Positions 48,143 to 58,350 of a DNA stretch of 64,000 nucleotides are shown piece after piece. Positions within the stretch are counted from its first letter, which is position 1; each line of letters starts with the position of its first letter. The notes under the pieces are model-generated. The model saw only the letters and a list, made by a program, of their open reading frames with translations. It made no database searches and was not told where the DNA came from. The DNA is from an uncultured Phascolarctobacterium sp. GTDB lineage: Bacteria > Bacillota > Negativicutes > Acidaminococcales > Acidaminococcaceae. The stretch lies in contig CANQBR010000006.1 of assembly GCA_947589605.1 (NCBI GenBank), positions 1 through 64,000 on the forward strand, in the 5' to 3' direction. Made by a program: the position numbers and the translations under genes.

Positions 48143-50221
48143 ATGCAAAGTTACACCATGGACCTGGGCGGCAGGCCCCTCACCATCGAGATCGGCAAGA
48201 TAGCCAAACAGGCTAACGGTTCCTGCATGGTGCGCTACGGGGACACCGTCATCGTAGTGGCCGCCACCGGCACCAAGACCCCCCGCGAAGGCGTGGACTT
48301 TTTCCCGCTGACCGTAGATTTTGAAGAAAAGATGTACGCCGTAGGCAAGATCCCCGGCGGTTTTATCAGAAGAGAGGGCAGGCCCAGCGAGCAGGCCATC
48401 CTCACCAGCCGCCTCATCGACCGGCCCATCCGCCCCATGTTCCCCGAAGGCTATCACAATGACGTGCAGATAGTGGCCACCGCCGTATCAGTAGACCCGG
48501 ACAACGCCCCCGATATGCCGGCCATGGTGGGCGCTTCCTGCGCTCTCTCCATTTCCGACATCCCCTTCGAAGGGCCCATCGCCGGCGTGAGGGTAGGCCT
48601 CATCGACGGCAAATTCATCATCAACCCCACGGTGGAGCAGGCAGAGCTCTCCCTCTTGAATTTGGCAGTGGCCGGCACCAAAGATGCCATCCTCATGGTG
48701 GAAGCCGGAGCCAAAGAAGTTTCCGAGCAAGTGATGCTGGACGCCATCTTCTTCGGTCATGAAGCGATCAAAGAGTTGGTGGCCTTCCAAGAAAAGATCG
48801 TGGCCGAAGTGGGCAAGCCCAAGATGGAGGTAGAAAAATATGCGCCTCCCGCAGAATTGGCCGAAGAGATCGAAGCTTACGGGGCCGAGCAATTGAAGGC
48901 CGCTTTGATGGACGCCAACAAACTGCAGCGGGAAGAGAACGTGGCCCGCATCAAAGGAGAGATCGCCGAAGCTTTCATGGCCAAATATCCCGACAATGCC
49001 GCCGACGTTGCCTACATCACCCAAAAATTGGTGAAGAAGATCGTGCGCCGCACCATCTCCGTAGATAAGATCCGTCCCGACGGCCGTCAACTGAACGAAG
49101 TGCGCCCTGTGAGCTGCGAAGTGGGCCTTTTGCCCAGAGCTCACGGCAGCTCCCTCTTCACCAGAGGCCAAACTCAGATCCTCAACGGCTTGGCCCTCGC
49201 TCCCTTGCGTGAGGCTCAAACTTTGGACGGCCTCGGCACCGAAGACAGCAAGCGCTATATCCATCACTACAACTTCCCGCCTTACAGCGTAGGCGAGACC
49301 AAACCTCTGCGCAGCCCCGGCCGCCGGGAGATCGGCCACGGTGCTTTGGCAGAGCGGGCTTTGAGACCGGTGATCCCTTCCGAAGAAGAATTCCCCTACG
49401 CCATCCGCCTCGTCTCGGAAGTGCTGGAGTCTAACGGCTCTTCCTCCATGGGCAGCGTGTGCGCTTCCACCCTTTCCTTGATGGATGCCGGTGTGCCCAT
49501 CAAGGCGCCGGTAGCAGGTGTGGCCATGGGCTTGGTGAAAGACGGAGACTACTTCACCATCCTCACCGATATCCAAGGCCTGGAAGACGCTCTCGGCGAT
49601 ATGGACTTCAAAGTGGCCGGCACCGCCAAAGGCATCACCGCCATCCAGATGGACATCAAGATCGACGGCATCAACAAAGACATCTTCACTCAGGCTCTGG
49701 CTCAGGCCAAAGAGGGCAGAGAGTTCATCATGGGCAAGATGCTGGAGTGCATCGATCACTATCGGCCGCAGCTGTCTAAATATGCGCCCAAGATCACCAG
49801 CATCACCATCGACGTAGACAAGATCGCCAAGGTGATCGGCCCCGGCGGCAAGACCGTTAAGCACATCGTAGAAGAGAGCGGCGCCAAGATCGACATCGAA
49901 GAGAGCGGCCGCATCTACATCGCCGCCGTGAACAGCGAGGCTGCCGAGAAAGCCATCAAGATGATCAACGCCATCATCGAAGAGGCAGTGCCCGGAAAGA
50001 TTTATACCGGCAAAGTCACCCGCCTGATGAATTTCGGCGCCTTCGTGGAGATCCTGCCCGGCAAAGAGGGCTTGGTCCACATCTCTCAACTTTCCACGGA
50101 GCGGGTGGAGAAAGTGGAAGACGTGGTATCCGTCGGCGACGAGATCGTGGTGAAAGTGACCGATATCGACCAAAAAGGCCGCATCAATCTTTCCCGCAAG
50201 GCCGTGCTGCTGAGGAGATAA
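48143..50221 (+). CDS. pnp: Polyribonucleotide nucleotidyltransferase
   Basis: [41 protein letters not shown] and S1 domains. Confidence 0.98.
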   Translation: MQSYTMDLGGRPLTIEIGKIAKQANGSCMVRYGDTVIVVAATGTKTPREGVDFFPLTVDFEEKMYAVGKIPGGFIRREGRPSEQAILTSRLIDRPIRPMFPEGYHNDVQIVATAVSVDPDNAPDMPAMVGASCALSISDIPFEGPIAGVRVGLIDGKFIINPTVEQAELSLLNLAVAGTKDAILMVEAGAKEVSEQVMLDAIFFGHEAIKELVAFQEKIVAEVGKPKMEVEKYAPPAELAEEIEAYGAEQLKAALMDANKLQREENVARIKGEIAEAFMAKYPDNAADVAYITQKLVKKIVRRTISVDKIRPDGRQLNEVRPVSCEVGLLPRAHGSSLFTRGQTQILNGLALAPLREAQTLDGLGTEDSKRYIHHYNFPPYSVGETKPLRSPGRREIGHGALAERALRPVIPSEEEFPYAIRLVSEVLESNGSSSMGSVCASTLSLMDAGVPIKAPVAGVAMGLVKDGDYFTILTDIQGLEDALGDMDFKVAGTAKGITAIQMDIKIDGINKDIFTQALAQAKEGREFIMGKMLECIDHYRPQLSKYAPKITSITIDVDKIAKVIGPGGKTVKHIVEESGAKIDIEESGRIYIAAVNSEAAEKAIKMINAIIEEAVPGKIYTGKVTRLMNFGAFVEILPGKEGLVHISQLSTERVEKVEDVVSVGDEIVVKVTDIDQKGRINLSRKAVLLRR

Positions 50222-50227
50222 AAAGCC

Positions 50228-50674
50228 ATGAGGCAAAGAGGTTTCGTCAAGGTCAGCGCCTATAAGGACGCCGATTTTCCCCTGCCGGAGCGCAAGACCA
50301 AATTTTCCGCGGGCTACGATTTTTGCCTGCCCGAGGCCGTGACCTTGGAGCCGGGGAAGATAACTTTGGTGCCCACCGGCATCAAGGCTTACATGCAGCC
50401 GGGAGAATTTTTGGGCCTGCACATCCGCAGCAGCATGGCGGTGAAGAAGGGGCTGCTCTTGGTGAACAGCGTGGGCATCATCGACGCCGATTATTACGAT
50501 AATCCCGAGAACGAAGGCCACATCCTTTTGGCTCTGCTGAACACGAAAGAGGAAGCCCTCACTTTGCCCAAAGGGGAGAGGGTGGCTCAGGGCATCTTCT
50601 ACAACTTTTTGCTGGCGGACGGCGACGAGGCGCAGGCTCTGCGCAGCGGCGGCATCGGCTCCACGAAAAGCTGA
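50228..50674 (+). CDS. dut: dUTP diphosphatase family protein
   Basis: AGYDFCLPEAVTLEPGKITLVPTGI, RSSMAVKKGLLLVNSVGIIDADY, GIGSTKS. Confidence 0.88.
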   Translation: MRQRGFVKVSAYKDADFPLPERKTKFSAGYDFCLPEAVTLEPGKITLVPTGIKAYMQPGEFLGLHIRSSMAVKKGLLLVNSVGIIDADYYDNPENEGHILLALLNTKEEALTLPKGERVAQGIFYNFLLADGDEAQALRSGGIGSTKS

Positions 50675-50684
50675 AGTATTTTCC

Positions 50685-50713
50685 TTGACAAAGATTTTTT
50701 CTAAATGTATAAT
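50685..50713 (+). promoter_or_regulatory. Consensus promoter TTGACA-17-TATAAT
   Basis: Read directly. Confidence 0.9.
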
Positions 50714-50730
50714 TTTTTTGACGAACAAAA

Positions 50731-50895
50731 AGATAGAGGCGCGGGAAGCATGAGTAACCTGATGAGCGGCAGCGATGAAACGGGAGAAAGGGCCACCGCC
50801 GAAGTGGAGCGCCGGGCGCGGCGGTCTGCTGGGACGGCAGCGAAGAGCTGACGTACTGTCGCCGAGCATGAGGCTTGAGCGGAGGGCTATCTCGC
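50731..50895 (+). ncRNA. Lysine riboswitch (L-box) aptamer
   Basis: AGAGGCGCGGgaagcatgAGTAA, GATGAAACGGGAGAAAGGGCCACCGCCGAAGTGG, GCTGGGACGG, GTACTGTCGCCGAG, GGAGGGCTATCTC. Confidence 0.95.
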
Positions 50896-50909
50896 ATTAC
50901 AGGCATTGT

Positions 50910-50948
50910 AACCGTTGAGAGCCGCCGAAGCCCTCAACGGTTTTCTTT
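50910..50948 (+). terminator. L-box intrinsic terminator AACCGTTGAG...CTCAACGGTT-ttctttt
   Basis: Read directly. Confidence 0.9.
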
Positions 50949-50969
50949 TAAAGAAAAGGAGTGGGAAAA

Positions 50970-51746
50970 ATGATCAAAGTTTTGGTGAACGGTGCCTTGG
51001 GCCGCATGGGCGGCGAAGTGGTGAAACAGGTGTGCGCCGAAAAGGAAATGGAATTGGTGGGCGTGAGCGATATCTTCAGCAAACCTCTCACCTTGCCGGA
51101 CGGCAGCACCATGACCACTTACAGCGATACCGTGGCCGCCGTCAAAGCCACCAAGCCCGACGTGATGGTGGACTTCACCCGGCCCGATGTGGTGATGGTC
51201 ACTTTGCGCAAAGTGCTGCCTTTGGGCGTGCGCTGCGTGGTGGGCACCACCGGCTTCACTCCCCACAGTTTGGAGGAAGTGGATCAATTGGCTCATAAAC
51301 ACGACACCGCCGTGCTGGTAGCTCCCAACTTTTCTTTGGGCGCCGTGGTGATGATCAAATTGGCCGCAGAAGCCGCCAAATATTTCCCCAACGTGGAGAT
51401 CATCGAAAAACATCACGATAAAAAACTGGACGCTCCCAGCGGCACCGCCATCTTGACGGCTCAGAAGATAGCCGAGGTGCGGGGCTATCTGCGCCAGGGG
51501 CATGTGAACGAGATCGAGACCCTGCGCAACGTACGGGGCGGCGATATGCAGGGCATGCGCATCCACAGCGTGCGGCTGCCGGGTTATGTGGCTTCTCAGG
51601 AAGTCATCTTCGGCGGTCAGGGCGAGACTCTGCGCATCTGCAACGACCCGGTGAGCAGAGAATGCTACATGCCCGGCGTGGTCTTGGGCTGCAAACGCAT
51701 CCTCGACAAAAAAGGCCTCATCTACGGCCTCGACAAATTGCTGTGA
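50970..51746 (+). CDS. dapB: 4-hydroxy-tetrahydrodipicolinate reductase
   Basis: MIKVLVNGALGRMGGEVVKQV; VVGTTGFTPHSLEEVD; EIIEKHHDKKLDAPSGTA. Confidence 0.96.
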   Translation: MIKVLVNGALGRMGGEVVKQVCAEKEMELVGVSDIFSKPLTLPDGSTMTTYSDTVAAVKATKPDVMVDFTRPDVVMVTLRKVLPLGVRCVVGTTGFTPHSLEEVDQLAHKHDTAVLVAPNFSLGAVVMIKLAAEAAKYFPNVEIIEKHHDKKLDAPSGTAILTAQKIAEVRGYLRQGHVNEIETLRNVRGGDMQGMRIHSVRLPGYVASQEVIFGGQGETLRICNDPVSRECYMPGVVLGCKRILDKKGLIYGLDKLL

Positions 51747-51819
51747 TCTTTATCAAAAACGGCAGTCGAAAAATTTTTGCGGAAATTTTCAAATAAACAA
51801 GTAAGACGGGAGAATGACA

Positions 51820-52884
51820 ATGAAGAAGTACAATGTAGCCATTTTGGGAGCTACCGGCGCAGTAGGCGGCGAATTTTTACGGCTCATCGCCGAGAGAAAT
51901 TTTCCTTTTGCAGAATTGAGGCTGTTGGCCTCTAAACGCAGCGCCGGCAAGAAGATGGACTTTTTGGGCAAGACCTACACCGTAGAGGAAGCCACTGCCG
52001 CTTCTTTTAAAGACATCGACATCGCTCTCTTCGCCGGGGGCAGCATCTCCAAAGAGTTCGCTCCTCACGCAGTGAAGGCCGGGGCCGTGGTCATCGACAA
52101 TTCCAGCGCCTTCAGGATGGACCCCGAGGTGCCCCTGATCGTGCCGGAGGTCAACCCGGGCGCCATCGCCGCTCATAAGGGCATCATCGCCAACCCCAAC
52201 TGTTCCACCATCATCATGGTGATGGCCTTAAAGCCTCTTTACGATCTGGCCAAGATCAAAAGGATCGTGGTCTCCACCTATCAGGCAGTGTCGGGAGCAG
52301 GCAAAGAAGGCATCGACGAATTGACCGACGAAGTGAATGCTTACGTGAGGGGAGAAGAGATGGAGGCGAAGATCCTCCCCACTACCTCCATGCCCAAGCA
52401 TTATCCCATCGCCTTCAATCTCATCCCGCAGATAGACGTCTTCCTCGACAATCTCTACAGCAAAGAAGAGATGAAGATGGTGAACGAGACGAGAAAAATT
52501 TTGAACGACTATGATATCGGCATCACCGCCACCACCGTGAGAGTGCCTGTCTATCGCAGCCACAGCGAGGCCGTGAACGTTGAATTCGAACACGATCTGG
52601 AACTTAAAGACATGGCCGCTGCCATGGACGCCTTCCCGGGCCTCAAGATGCTGGACGATCCGCAAAATCAGCTCTATCCCATGCCTCTCTACACTTCCGA
52701 CAAGAACGATTGCTACGTGGGCCGTCTGCGTCGGGACGAATCGCAGCCCAACACTTTCAACTTCTGGGTGGTGGGCGATCAGATCAGAAAGGGCGCCGCT
52801 TTGAACGCTCTGCAGATCGCCGAAGTGATGATAGAGCAGGGCCTCATCGAAGAATGGCAGGCCAAAAGGGGAGGCGTTGAGTGA
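51820..52884 (+). CDS. asd: Aspartate-semialdehyde dehydrogenase
   Basis: KKYNVAILGATGAVGGEFLRLI; IIANPNCSTIIMVMALKPL; VSTYQAVSGAG. Confidence 0.97.
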   Translation: MKKYNVAILGATGAVGGEFLRLIAERNFPFAELRLLASKRSAGKKMDFLGKTYTVEEATAASFKDIDIALFAGGSISKEFAPHAVKAGAVVIDNSSAFRMDPEVPLIVPEVNPGAIAAHKGIIANPNCSTIIMVMALKPLYDLAKIKRIVVSTYQAVSGAGKEGIDELTDEVNAYVRGEEMEAKILPTTSMPKHYPIAFNLIPQIDVFLDNLYSKEEMKMVNETRKILNDYDIGITATTVRVPVYRSHSEAVNVEFEHDLELKDMAAAMDAFPGLKMLDDPQNQLYPMPLYTSDKNDCYVGRLRRDESQPNTFNFWVVGDQIRKGAALNALQIAEVMIEQGLIEEWQAKRGGVE

Positions 52885-54101
52885 TGCGCATCATCGTGCA
52901 AAAATTCGGCGGCACTTCTGTGGCGACAGAAGAAGCACGCGTCGCCGCCAAAGATAAGATCTTGCAAGCTATCGAAAAAGGCTACTCCCCCGTGGTAGTG
53001 GTCAGCGCCATGGGCAGAAGGGGAGCACCCTATGCCACCGACACTCTCATCGACGTGCTGAAAGAAGCCAACATCTCCGTGAACGTGAGAGAGATGGACG
53101 TGATGATGTGCTGCGGCGAGATCATCTCCAGTTGCGTGATGGCCGCCACTTTGCAGCGCTTCGGCCTCAACGCCCAAGCTCTCACCGGCGGCCAGGCCGG
53201 CATCATCACCGACAGTCAGTTCGGCGCCGCCCGCATCAAAAACATCAACACCGACAATCTCATCCACCTTTTAGAGTCGGGCATCACCCCCGTGGTGTGC
53301 GGCTTTCAGGGGATGACGGAGATGAACCGCAAGTTCACCACCTTGGGCCGGGGCGGCAGCGACACCACCGGCGCCGCTTTGGGCGCTGCTTTGAAGGCCG
53401 AGTTCGTCGAGATCTACACCGACGTGGACGGTATCATGACCGCAGACCCCCGCATCGTGAAAGAAGCCAACATTTTAGACGTGGTCTCTTACAGCGAAGT
53501 GTGCCAGATGGCCAACAACGGAGCAAAAGTGATCCATCCCCGGGCAGTGGAGATCGCCATGCGCAACAACCTGCCCATGTATGTGAAGTCTACCTTCAGC
53601 GATGCCCCCGGCACTCTCATCACCGCCTCCGGTCACAATTTGACCGTGGGGGACGTGCCCATCAACGAAAAAGTGGCCAGCAGCATCGCCCACGAATTGG
53701 ATCTCACTCAATTCAGAGTGGCCCTCGACCCGCTCGATGTGGCGGCCGGTCGGCAGCTTTTCGGCGACTTGGCCAAGGCCGGCATCAGCGTGGGCTGTTT
53801 GAACCTGTCGGAGAAAGAGGCTATGTTTGCCGTCTTCGATAAAGATGCCCAGCGCACCGAAGAAACTCTTAAAGCTGCCAAGTTCTCCTATCAGAAGAAC
53901 GAAGATTGTGCGAAAGTCACCGTGGTAGGCAGCGCCATGGGCGGTCTGCCCGGCGTGATGGCCACCTTCGTGGCTGCCTTGGCCGAGAAAAATATCGCCA
54001 TCCTGCAGACCATGGATTCGGATATCACCATCGCCGCCATCATCAAGCGGGAAAATGTGGTAGAAGCAGTCACCGCCCTGCACAGGGCTTTCAATCTGTA
54101 A
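52884..54101 (+). CDS. Aspartate kinase
   Basis: MRIIVQKFGGTSVATEEAR; TTLGRGGSDTTGAALGAAL; two ACT domains. Confidence 0.96.
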   Translation: MRIIVQKFGGTSVATEEARVAAKDKILQAIEKGYSPVVVVSAMGRRGAPYATDTLIDVLKEANISVNVREMDVMMCCGEIISSCVMAATLQRFGLNAQALTGGQAGIITDSQFGAARIKNINTDNLIHLLESGITPVVCGFQGMTEMNRKFTTLGRGGSDTTGAALGAALKAEFVEIYTDVDGIMTADPRIVKEANILDVVSYSEVCQMANNGAKVIHPRAVEIAMRNNLPMYVKSTFSDAPGTLITASGHNLTVGDVPINEKVASSIAHELDLTQFRVALDPLDVAAGRQLFGDLAKAGISVGCLNLSEKEAMFAVFDKDAQRTEETLKAAKFSYQKNEDCAKVTVVGSAMGGLPGVMATFVAALAEKNIAILQTMDSDITIAAIIKRENVVEAVTALHRAFNL

Positions 54102-54119
54102 AAAAGAGGAGGGGCTCTT

Positions 54120-55010
54120 ATGAGAAAACCTTATTTCGGCCGTGTCGTCACCGCCATGGTGACGCCCTTCACCGAAAACGGCGTGGCCTACGACGTTGCC
54201 GCCGATTTTGCCGAGTGGCTGTTGGCCAACGGCAGCGATGCCCTTTTGGTAGAGGGCTCCACCGGCGAGCCTGCCACCATGTCTTTAGATGAAAAGCTCA
54301 AATTGCTCGAGAGCATCTGCCATCGCGTGGCCGGCAAAGCGCCCATCATCGTGGGCGCCGGCTCCAACTGCACCGCCGGCACCATCGACTTCATCAAGCA
54401 GATAAGCAAGTTCCCCATCGACGGCCTCCTCATCGTCGGGCCTTATTACAATAAGCCCACCCAAGAAGGCTATTATCGGCACTTTGCCGCCGTGGCCGCC
54501 TCCACCGAATTGCCCATCATCGTCTACAACGTGCCCGGCCGCACCGGCTCCAACATCGCTCCCGCCACAGTGGCTCGTTTGGCAAAAGATTTTCCCAACA
54601 TCGTGGCCGTGAAAGAAGCTGCGGGCAGCGTGGCTCAAACTGCCGAGCTCTTCCGCCTCTGCCCCGAAGACTTCACCATTTATTCGGGAGACGACGGCCT
54701 GCTGCTGCCCTTCCTCGCGGTGGGCGCCGAAGGCATCGTTTCCGTGCTCAGCAACATCGGCGGCGGCATCTTGCAGCAGCTCATCGCCGCCTATAAAGAG
54801 GGCAGAGTAGCCGAGGCCGCCGAGATCAACAAGAAGATGGTGCCCTTGGCCAACTCTCTCTTTATCGAATCCAACCCCATCCCGGTGAAGGCCGCCGTCA
54901 CCAAGGTGACCCCTTTCAACGCCGGCGAGCCCCGGCTCCCTCTCACGCCCATCTCTCCCGCCGCCGAAGCAAAGCTGGACGAAGCTCTGCGGGCCGCGGG
55001 GCTGCTTTAG
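54120..55010 (+). CDS. dapA: 4-hydroxy-tetrahydrodipicolinate synthase
   Basis: GRVVTAMVTPFTENGVAYD, GSTGEPATMSLDEKL, YNVPGRTGSNIAPATV. Confidence 0.97.
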   Translation: MRKPYFGRVVTAMVTPFTENGVAYDVAADFAEWLLANGSDALLVEGSTGEPATMSLDEKLKLLESICHRVAGKAPIIVGAGSNCTAGTIDFIKQISKFPIDGLLIVGPYYNKPTQEGYYRHFAAVAASTELPIIVYNVPGRTGSNIAPATVARLAKDFPNIVAVKEAAGSVAQTAELFRLCPEDFTIYSGDDGLLLPFLAVGAEGIVSVLSNIGGGILQQLIAAYKEGRVAEAAEINKKMVPLANSLFIESNPIPVKAAVTKVTPFNAGEPRLPLTPISPAAEAKLDEALRAAGLL

Positions 55011-55013
55011 ATC

Positions 55014-55421
55014 ATGAGCAAGTTAGTGGTGGCGGTGCAGTGCGACAAAGTTGTTCATCGCTGCAGCGGCTTCGCCTGCGCCCGGGCTTTTTATCAGCGC
55101 ACGGGGAAATTCGCGGGCTATGATGAAGACGCCCGCTACATGTCGATGAGCTGCGGCGGCTGCTGCGGGGCCGACTTGGCAACTAAATTGGGCCACTTGA
55201 AACGGAAGCTGGCCGCTAATCCCGACTTCGGCAGCGCCGACGACGTGGTGGTGCATCTTTCCAGCTGCATCGTCAGCGAAAATTTTCATCACGGGCCCTG
55301 TCCCTTCAAAAATTATTTATTGAAGCTGATCGAGGGCAAGGGACTCAGTGCCGTCGAAGGCACTTATGTGTCGAAGAAGGCTCAGGCCAAAAGGGAGCAA
55401 GGTATTTACAAAGAGTTTTAA
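55014..55421 (+). CDS. CGGC domain-containing protein
   Basis: MSMSCGGCCGADLATKL, VVVHLSSCIVSENFHHGPCPF. Confidence 0.8.
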   Translation: MSKLVVAVQCDKVVHRCSGFACARAFYQRTGKFAGYDEDARYMSMSCGGCCGADLATKLGHLKRKLAANPDFGSADDVVVHLSSCIVSENFHHGPCPFKNYLLKLIEGKGLSAVEGTYVSKKAQAKREQGIYKEF

Positions 55422-55433
55422 AACGCCTATAAT

Positions 55434-55462
55434 TAAGGTGTCCGACGGGGTTCGGGCACCTT
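55434..55462 (+). terminator. Terminator AAGGTGtCC...GGGCACCTT-ttcctttttg
   Basis: Read directly. Confidence 0.65.
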
Positions 55463-55508
55463 TTCCTTTTTGAAAAAAGCAGAGCCGGCGAGGCAAGGGA
55501 GGATGAAG

Positions 55509-56813
55509 ATGACTGCGGCGAAAAAATTACTGAGAGTTTTGCTGGCCGCTGTTTTTTGTTTGGGGTGGGCTCTCACCTGTTTAGGCAAAGAGGCGGATCT
55601 TTTCGACAAATTTCCCCGGCCGGAGAAATGGACGGAGAACAATGCAAAAGGCGAGCAAGTGATCCTCGATGCCGGCGCCGTCGCCGCTTTCGCGCGGCAA
55701 GTGACGGAAGTTTCTCCTTCGGTGGCAGATCTTAAAGCTTATCCCGCCGCCGTAGACGGAGAAGCAGTGCGGGCCCTCGTGAGCGACTACAGCGTCCTCG
55801 CCGACGATCTCTATCGGGCCGGGCTCTTGGTCAGCGAAAATTACAAAAATATTTTGCGCAAGCTCACCAACGCCGGCAATGTGCCGGCCACGGTGAAAGT
55901 GCGCTATGCCCTGTGCGTGCGCAAGGCCAACCTGCGGGCCCTGCCCACCGGCGAAGGCCTTTTCTACGCACCGGGCGACGTAGACTTCGACGTGCTGCAG
56001 CAAACGGTGCTGGATCCCATGGAGCCGGTCATCGTCCTTCACGACAGCAGTACGTTGAATTTTTATTTCGTGCGGGCCGCCAACTATTGCGGCTGGCTCT
56101 CCCGTTTGGACCTGGCCTTCACAGACAGGAACACGTGGCTGCAATATGTCGAGCCGGAAAAATTTTTGGTGGTGACCGACCGAGAGCTTTTTTTGAAGAC
56201 GGGGGCAGAGCAAGTGCGCTATCAGCAGGGAGCCAAGCTCCCCGTCAAAGAAGAAACGAACGGCGTTTATAAGCTGAACGCTCCCGTCAGAGGGAAGAAC
56301 GGCCAGATCGCCTGGGAGCCGGTGCAGATCTTGAAGAGCAATCCCAAAGTCCATTTGGGTTATCTGCCCTACACGACCAACAACATCATCCGCGCCGCCT
56401 ATAAGTGGTACGGCGCTCCTTACGGTTGGGGAGGGATGAAGAACAGCGTCGACTGCTCCAGTCTCATCTACAATGTTTACAGAACGGTGGGGATAAGATT
56501 GCCCCGAGATGCGGACCAGCAGGAGACCACCGCCGGCAGACACTACGAACTGGCGGCAGCGGCCGGCGAAGCGGCCCGTTTGGCCATCATCAATCGGCTG
56601 CAGCCGGGGAGTCCTCTCTTCATGAACGGCCACGCCGTCCTCTATTTGGGCTCTGTGGACGGCATCCCCTATTGCATCCACTCTTTGGGCTCTTGCTACG
56701 AAGGAGGCAAGCGGCTGCGGGTGATGCAGGTGGTAGTGAGCGATCTTTCTCTGGAGCGGGCCAACGGGTCCAGCTTCCTCAATGCATTGACCGGTGCGGT
56801 AGAATATAAGTGA
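55509..56813 (+). CDS. SH3-domain / NlpC-P60 (C40) cell-wall peptidase
   Basis: AYKWYGAPYGWGGMKNSVDCSSLIYNVYRTVGIRLPRDADQQ; signal peptide. Confidence 0.9.
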   Translation: MTAAKKLLRVLLAAVFCLGWALTCLGKEADLFDKFPRPEKWTENNAKGEQVILDAGAVAAFARQVTEVSPSVADLKAYPAAVDGEAVRALVSDYSVLADDLYRAGLLVSENYKNILRKLTNAGNVPATVKVRYALCVRKANLRALPTGEGLFYAPGDVDFDVLQQTVLDPMEPVIVLHDSSTLNFYFVRAANYCGWLSRLDLAFTDRNTWLQYVEPEKFLVVTDRELFLKTGAEQVRYQQGAKLPVKEETNGVYKLNAPVRGKNGQIAWEPVQILKSNPKVHLGYLPYTTNNIIRAAYKWYGAPYGWGGMKNSVDCSSLIYNVYRTVGIRLPRDADQQETTAGRHYELAAAAGEAARLAIINRLQPGSPLFMNGHAVLYLGSVDGIPYCIHSLGSCYEGGKRLRVMQVVVSDLSLERANGSSFLNALTGAVEYK

Positions 56814-56823
56814 GGTCAGGGAT

Positions 56824-58332
56824 ATGCTGAATAATTTGAATTTGAGCAACACGGAAAAAGAACGGGCCGCCTACGGCGAGGCCCGGGCTCTCGTTCTGCT
56901 TTTGTGCAAAGAATGCGAAGCGGCTCTCTCTAAGTTGGAACTGTCGGATGAAGTGCTGCAGGCAGTATCCGCATTATTGGCCGAAAGCGATGAGCCTTTC
57001 GAGATTGGCAAAGTGAGCGCCTGCAGCCTCCTTTGCGGATCGAAACTGCGGCACATCATCATCGCAGGCTGCGGCTCGGGAAGAGAATGCAAGCCCACAG
57101 CTTTTAAGCAGGCGGCAGGAGAGGCGGCTCGGGCTCTGGCAGCCAAAAAGTGCGAGAGAGCGGTGCTGGCTGCGCCCATCCTGCTCAATCCCAAACGCAC
57201 GCCCTATCTGGAAGCCATAGCCGAGGGGCTGTACCTGGGAGCTTACAGCTTCACTCTTTATAAGAGCAAGGCAGAAGCTCCCGTCACCTGTGATGTAAAG
57301 ATAGTATCTGCCTGCACGGCGGCGGACCTTGCTTTAAAGCGGGCCCTTGTCAAAGGGCAGGCCGTGAGCATGGTGCGCGACTTGGTGAACGAGCCGGGCA
57401 ACAAGCTGGGGCCGGAAGAATTGGCGGACTTCGCCAAACAAGTGGCCGCAGAAAACGGCTTGAGCTGTGAGGTCTTAGATCGCGAAGCTTTGAAAGATCT
57501 GGGCTGCGGCGCCCTCTTGGCCGTGGGTCAGGGCAGCGTTCGGGAGCCTCGCCTCATCGCTTTGCGCTATAGGGGAGCGGGAGACGCTCCCTATACTGCC
57601 TTCGTTGGCAAAGGCATCACCTTCGACAGCGGCGGTCTTTCTTTGAAACCTGCCGCCAACATGGGCGAGATGAAGGACGATATGTCCGGCGCGGCGGCAG
57701 TGCTGGGAGCCGTGAAGGCAGCGGCCGAACTGCAGGTGCCTATCAACCTGCTGGCCGTCCTCTCCTGTGCCGAGAACATGCCGGGAGGAGGGGCCCAGCG
57801 GCCGGGAGACATCGTCACCGCCGCCGACGGTCAAACGATAGAAGTGGTGAACACCGACGCCGAAGGCAGACTGGTGCTGGCCGATGCTGTTTGGTATGCA
57901 GCCAAACAGGGGGCGGCCCGCATCGTGGACATCGCCACCCTGACGGGAGCGGTCATCACCGCTTTAGGCAAAGAGACCGGCGGCATCATCGCTTGCGACG
58001 ACGGCTTGGCGGCCGCGATCAAAGAAGCGGGCCGTTTGGCCGGGGAGTTGTGGTGGCAGCTGCCTACGCCCCCCGATCTTCGCAAGGCCATCAAAGGGGA
58101 AGAGGCCGATCTTCTCAATTCCACCGGCAGCACCGTGGGAGGAGGCTGCATCACCGGCGGTCTCTTCATCGGCAGTTTCGTGCCCAAAGAGCTGCCGTGG
58201 GCCCATTTGGATATCGGAGGCACCGCCAGCCGGGCGAAAGCGGCCGGTTTCGTGAGCAAGGGAGGAACAGGCTTCGGCACCCTCACCCTCATCAAATTGA
58301 CGGAAACTTTGGCGGCCGAGGGACAGCGGTAA
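56824..58332 (+). CDS. pepA: Leucyl aminopeptidase (M17)
   Basis: VGKGITFDSGGLSLKPAANMGEMKDDMSGAAAVLGAV; NTDAEGRLVLADAVWY. Confidence 0.96.
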   Translation: MLNNLNLSNTEKERAAYGEARALVLLLCKECEAALSKLELSDEVLQAVSALLAESDEPFEIGKVSACSLLCGSKLRHIIIAGCGSGRECKPTAFKQAAGEAARALAAKKCERAVLAAPILLNPKRTPYLEAIAEGLYLGAYSFTLYKSKAEAPVTCDVKIVSACTAADLALKRALVKGQAVSMVRDLVNEPGNKLGPEELADFAKQVAAENGLSCEVLDREALKDLGCGALLAVGQGSVREPRLIALRYRGAGDAPYTAFVGKGITFDSGGLSLKPAANMGEMKDDMSGAAAVLGAVKAAAELQVPINLLAVLSCAENMPGGGAQRPGDIVTAADGQTIEVVNTDAEGRLVLADAVWYAAKQGAARIVDIATLTGAVITALGKETGGIIACDDGLAAAIKEAGRLAGELWWQLPTPPDLRKAIKGEEADLLNSTGSTVGGGCITGGLFIGSFVPKELPWAHLDIGGTASRAKAAGFVSKGGTGFGTLTLIKLTETLAAEGQR

Positions 58333-58350
58333 AGACAGGATGCTGAGAGC

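Noticed and set aside
48488-50869. 793-aa minus-strand ORF
   Set aside because: Antisense to pnp, dut and the L-box; His/Gly/Asp-rich composition typical of the complement of GC-rich coding DNA.
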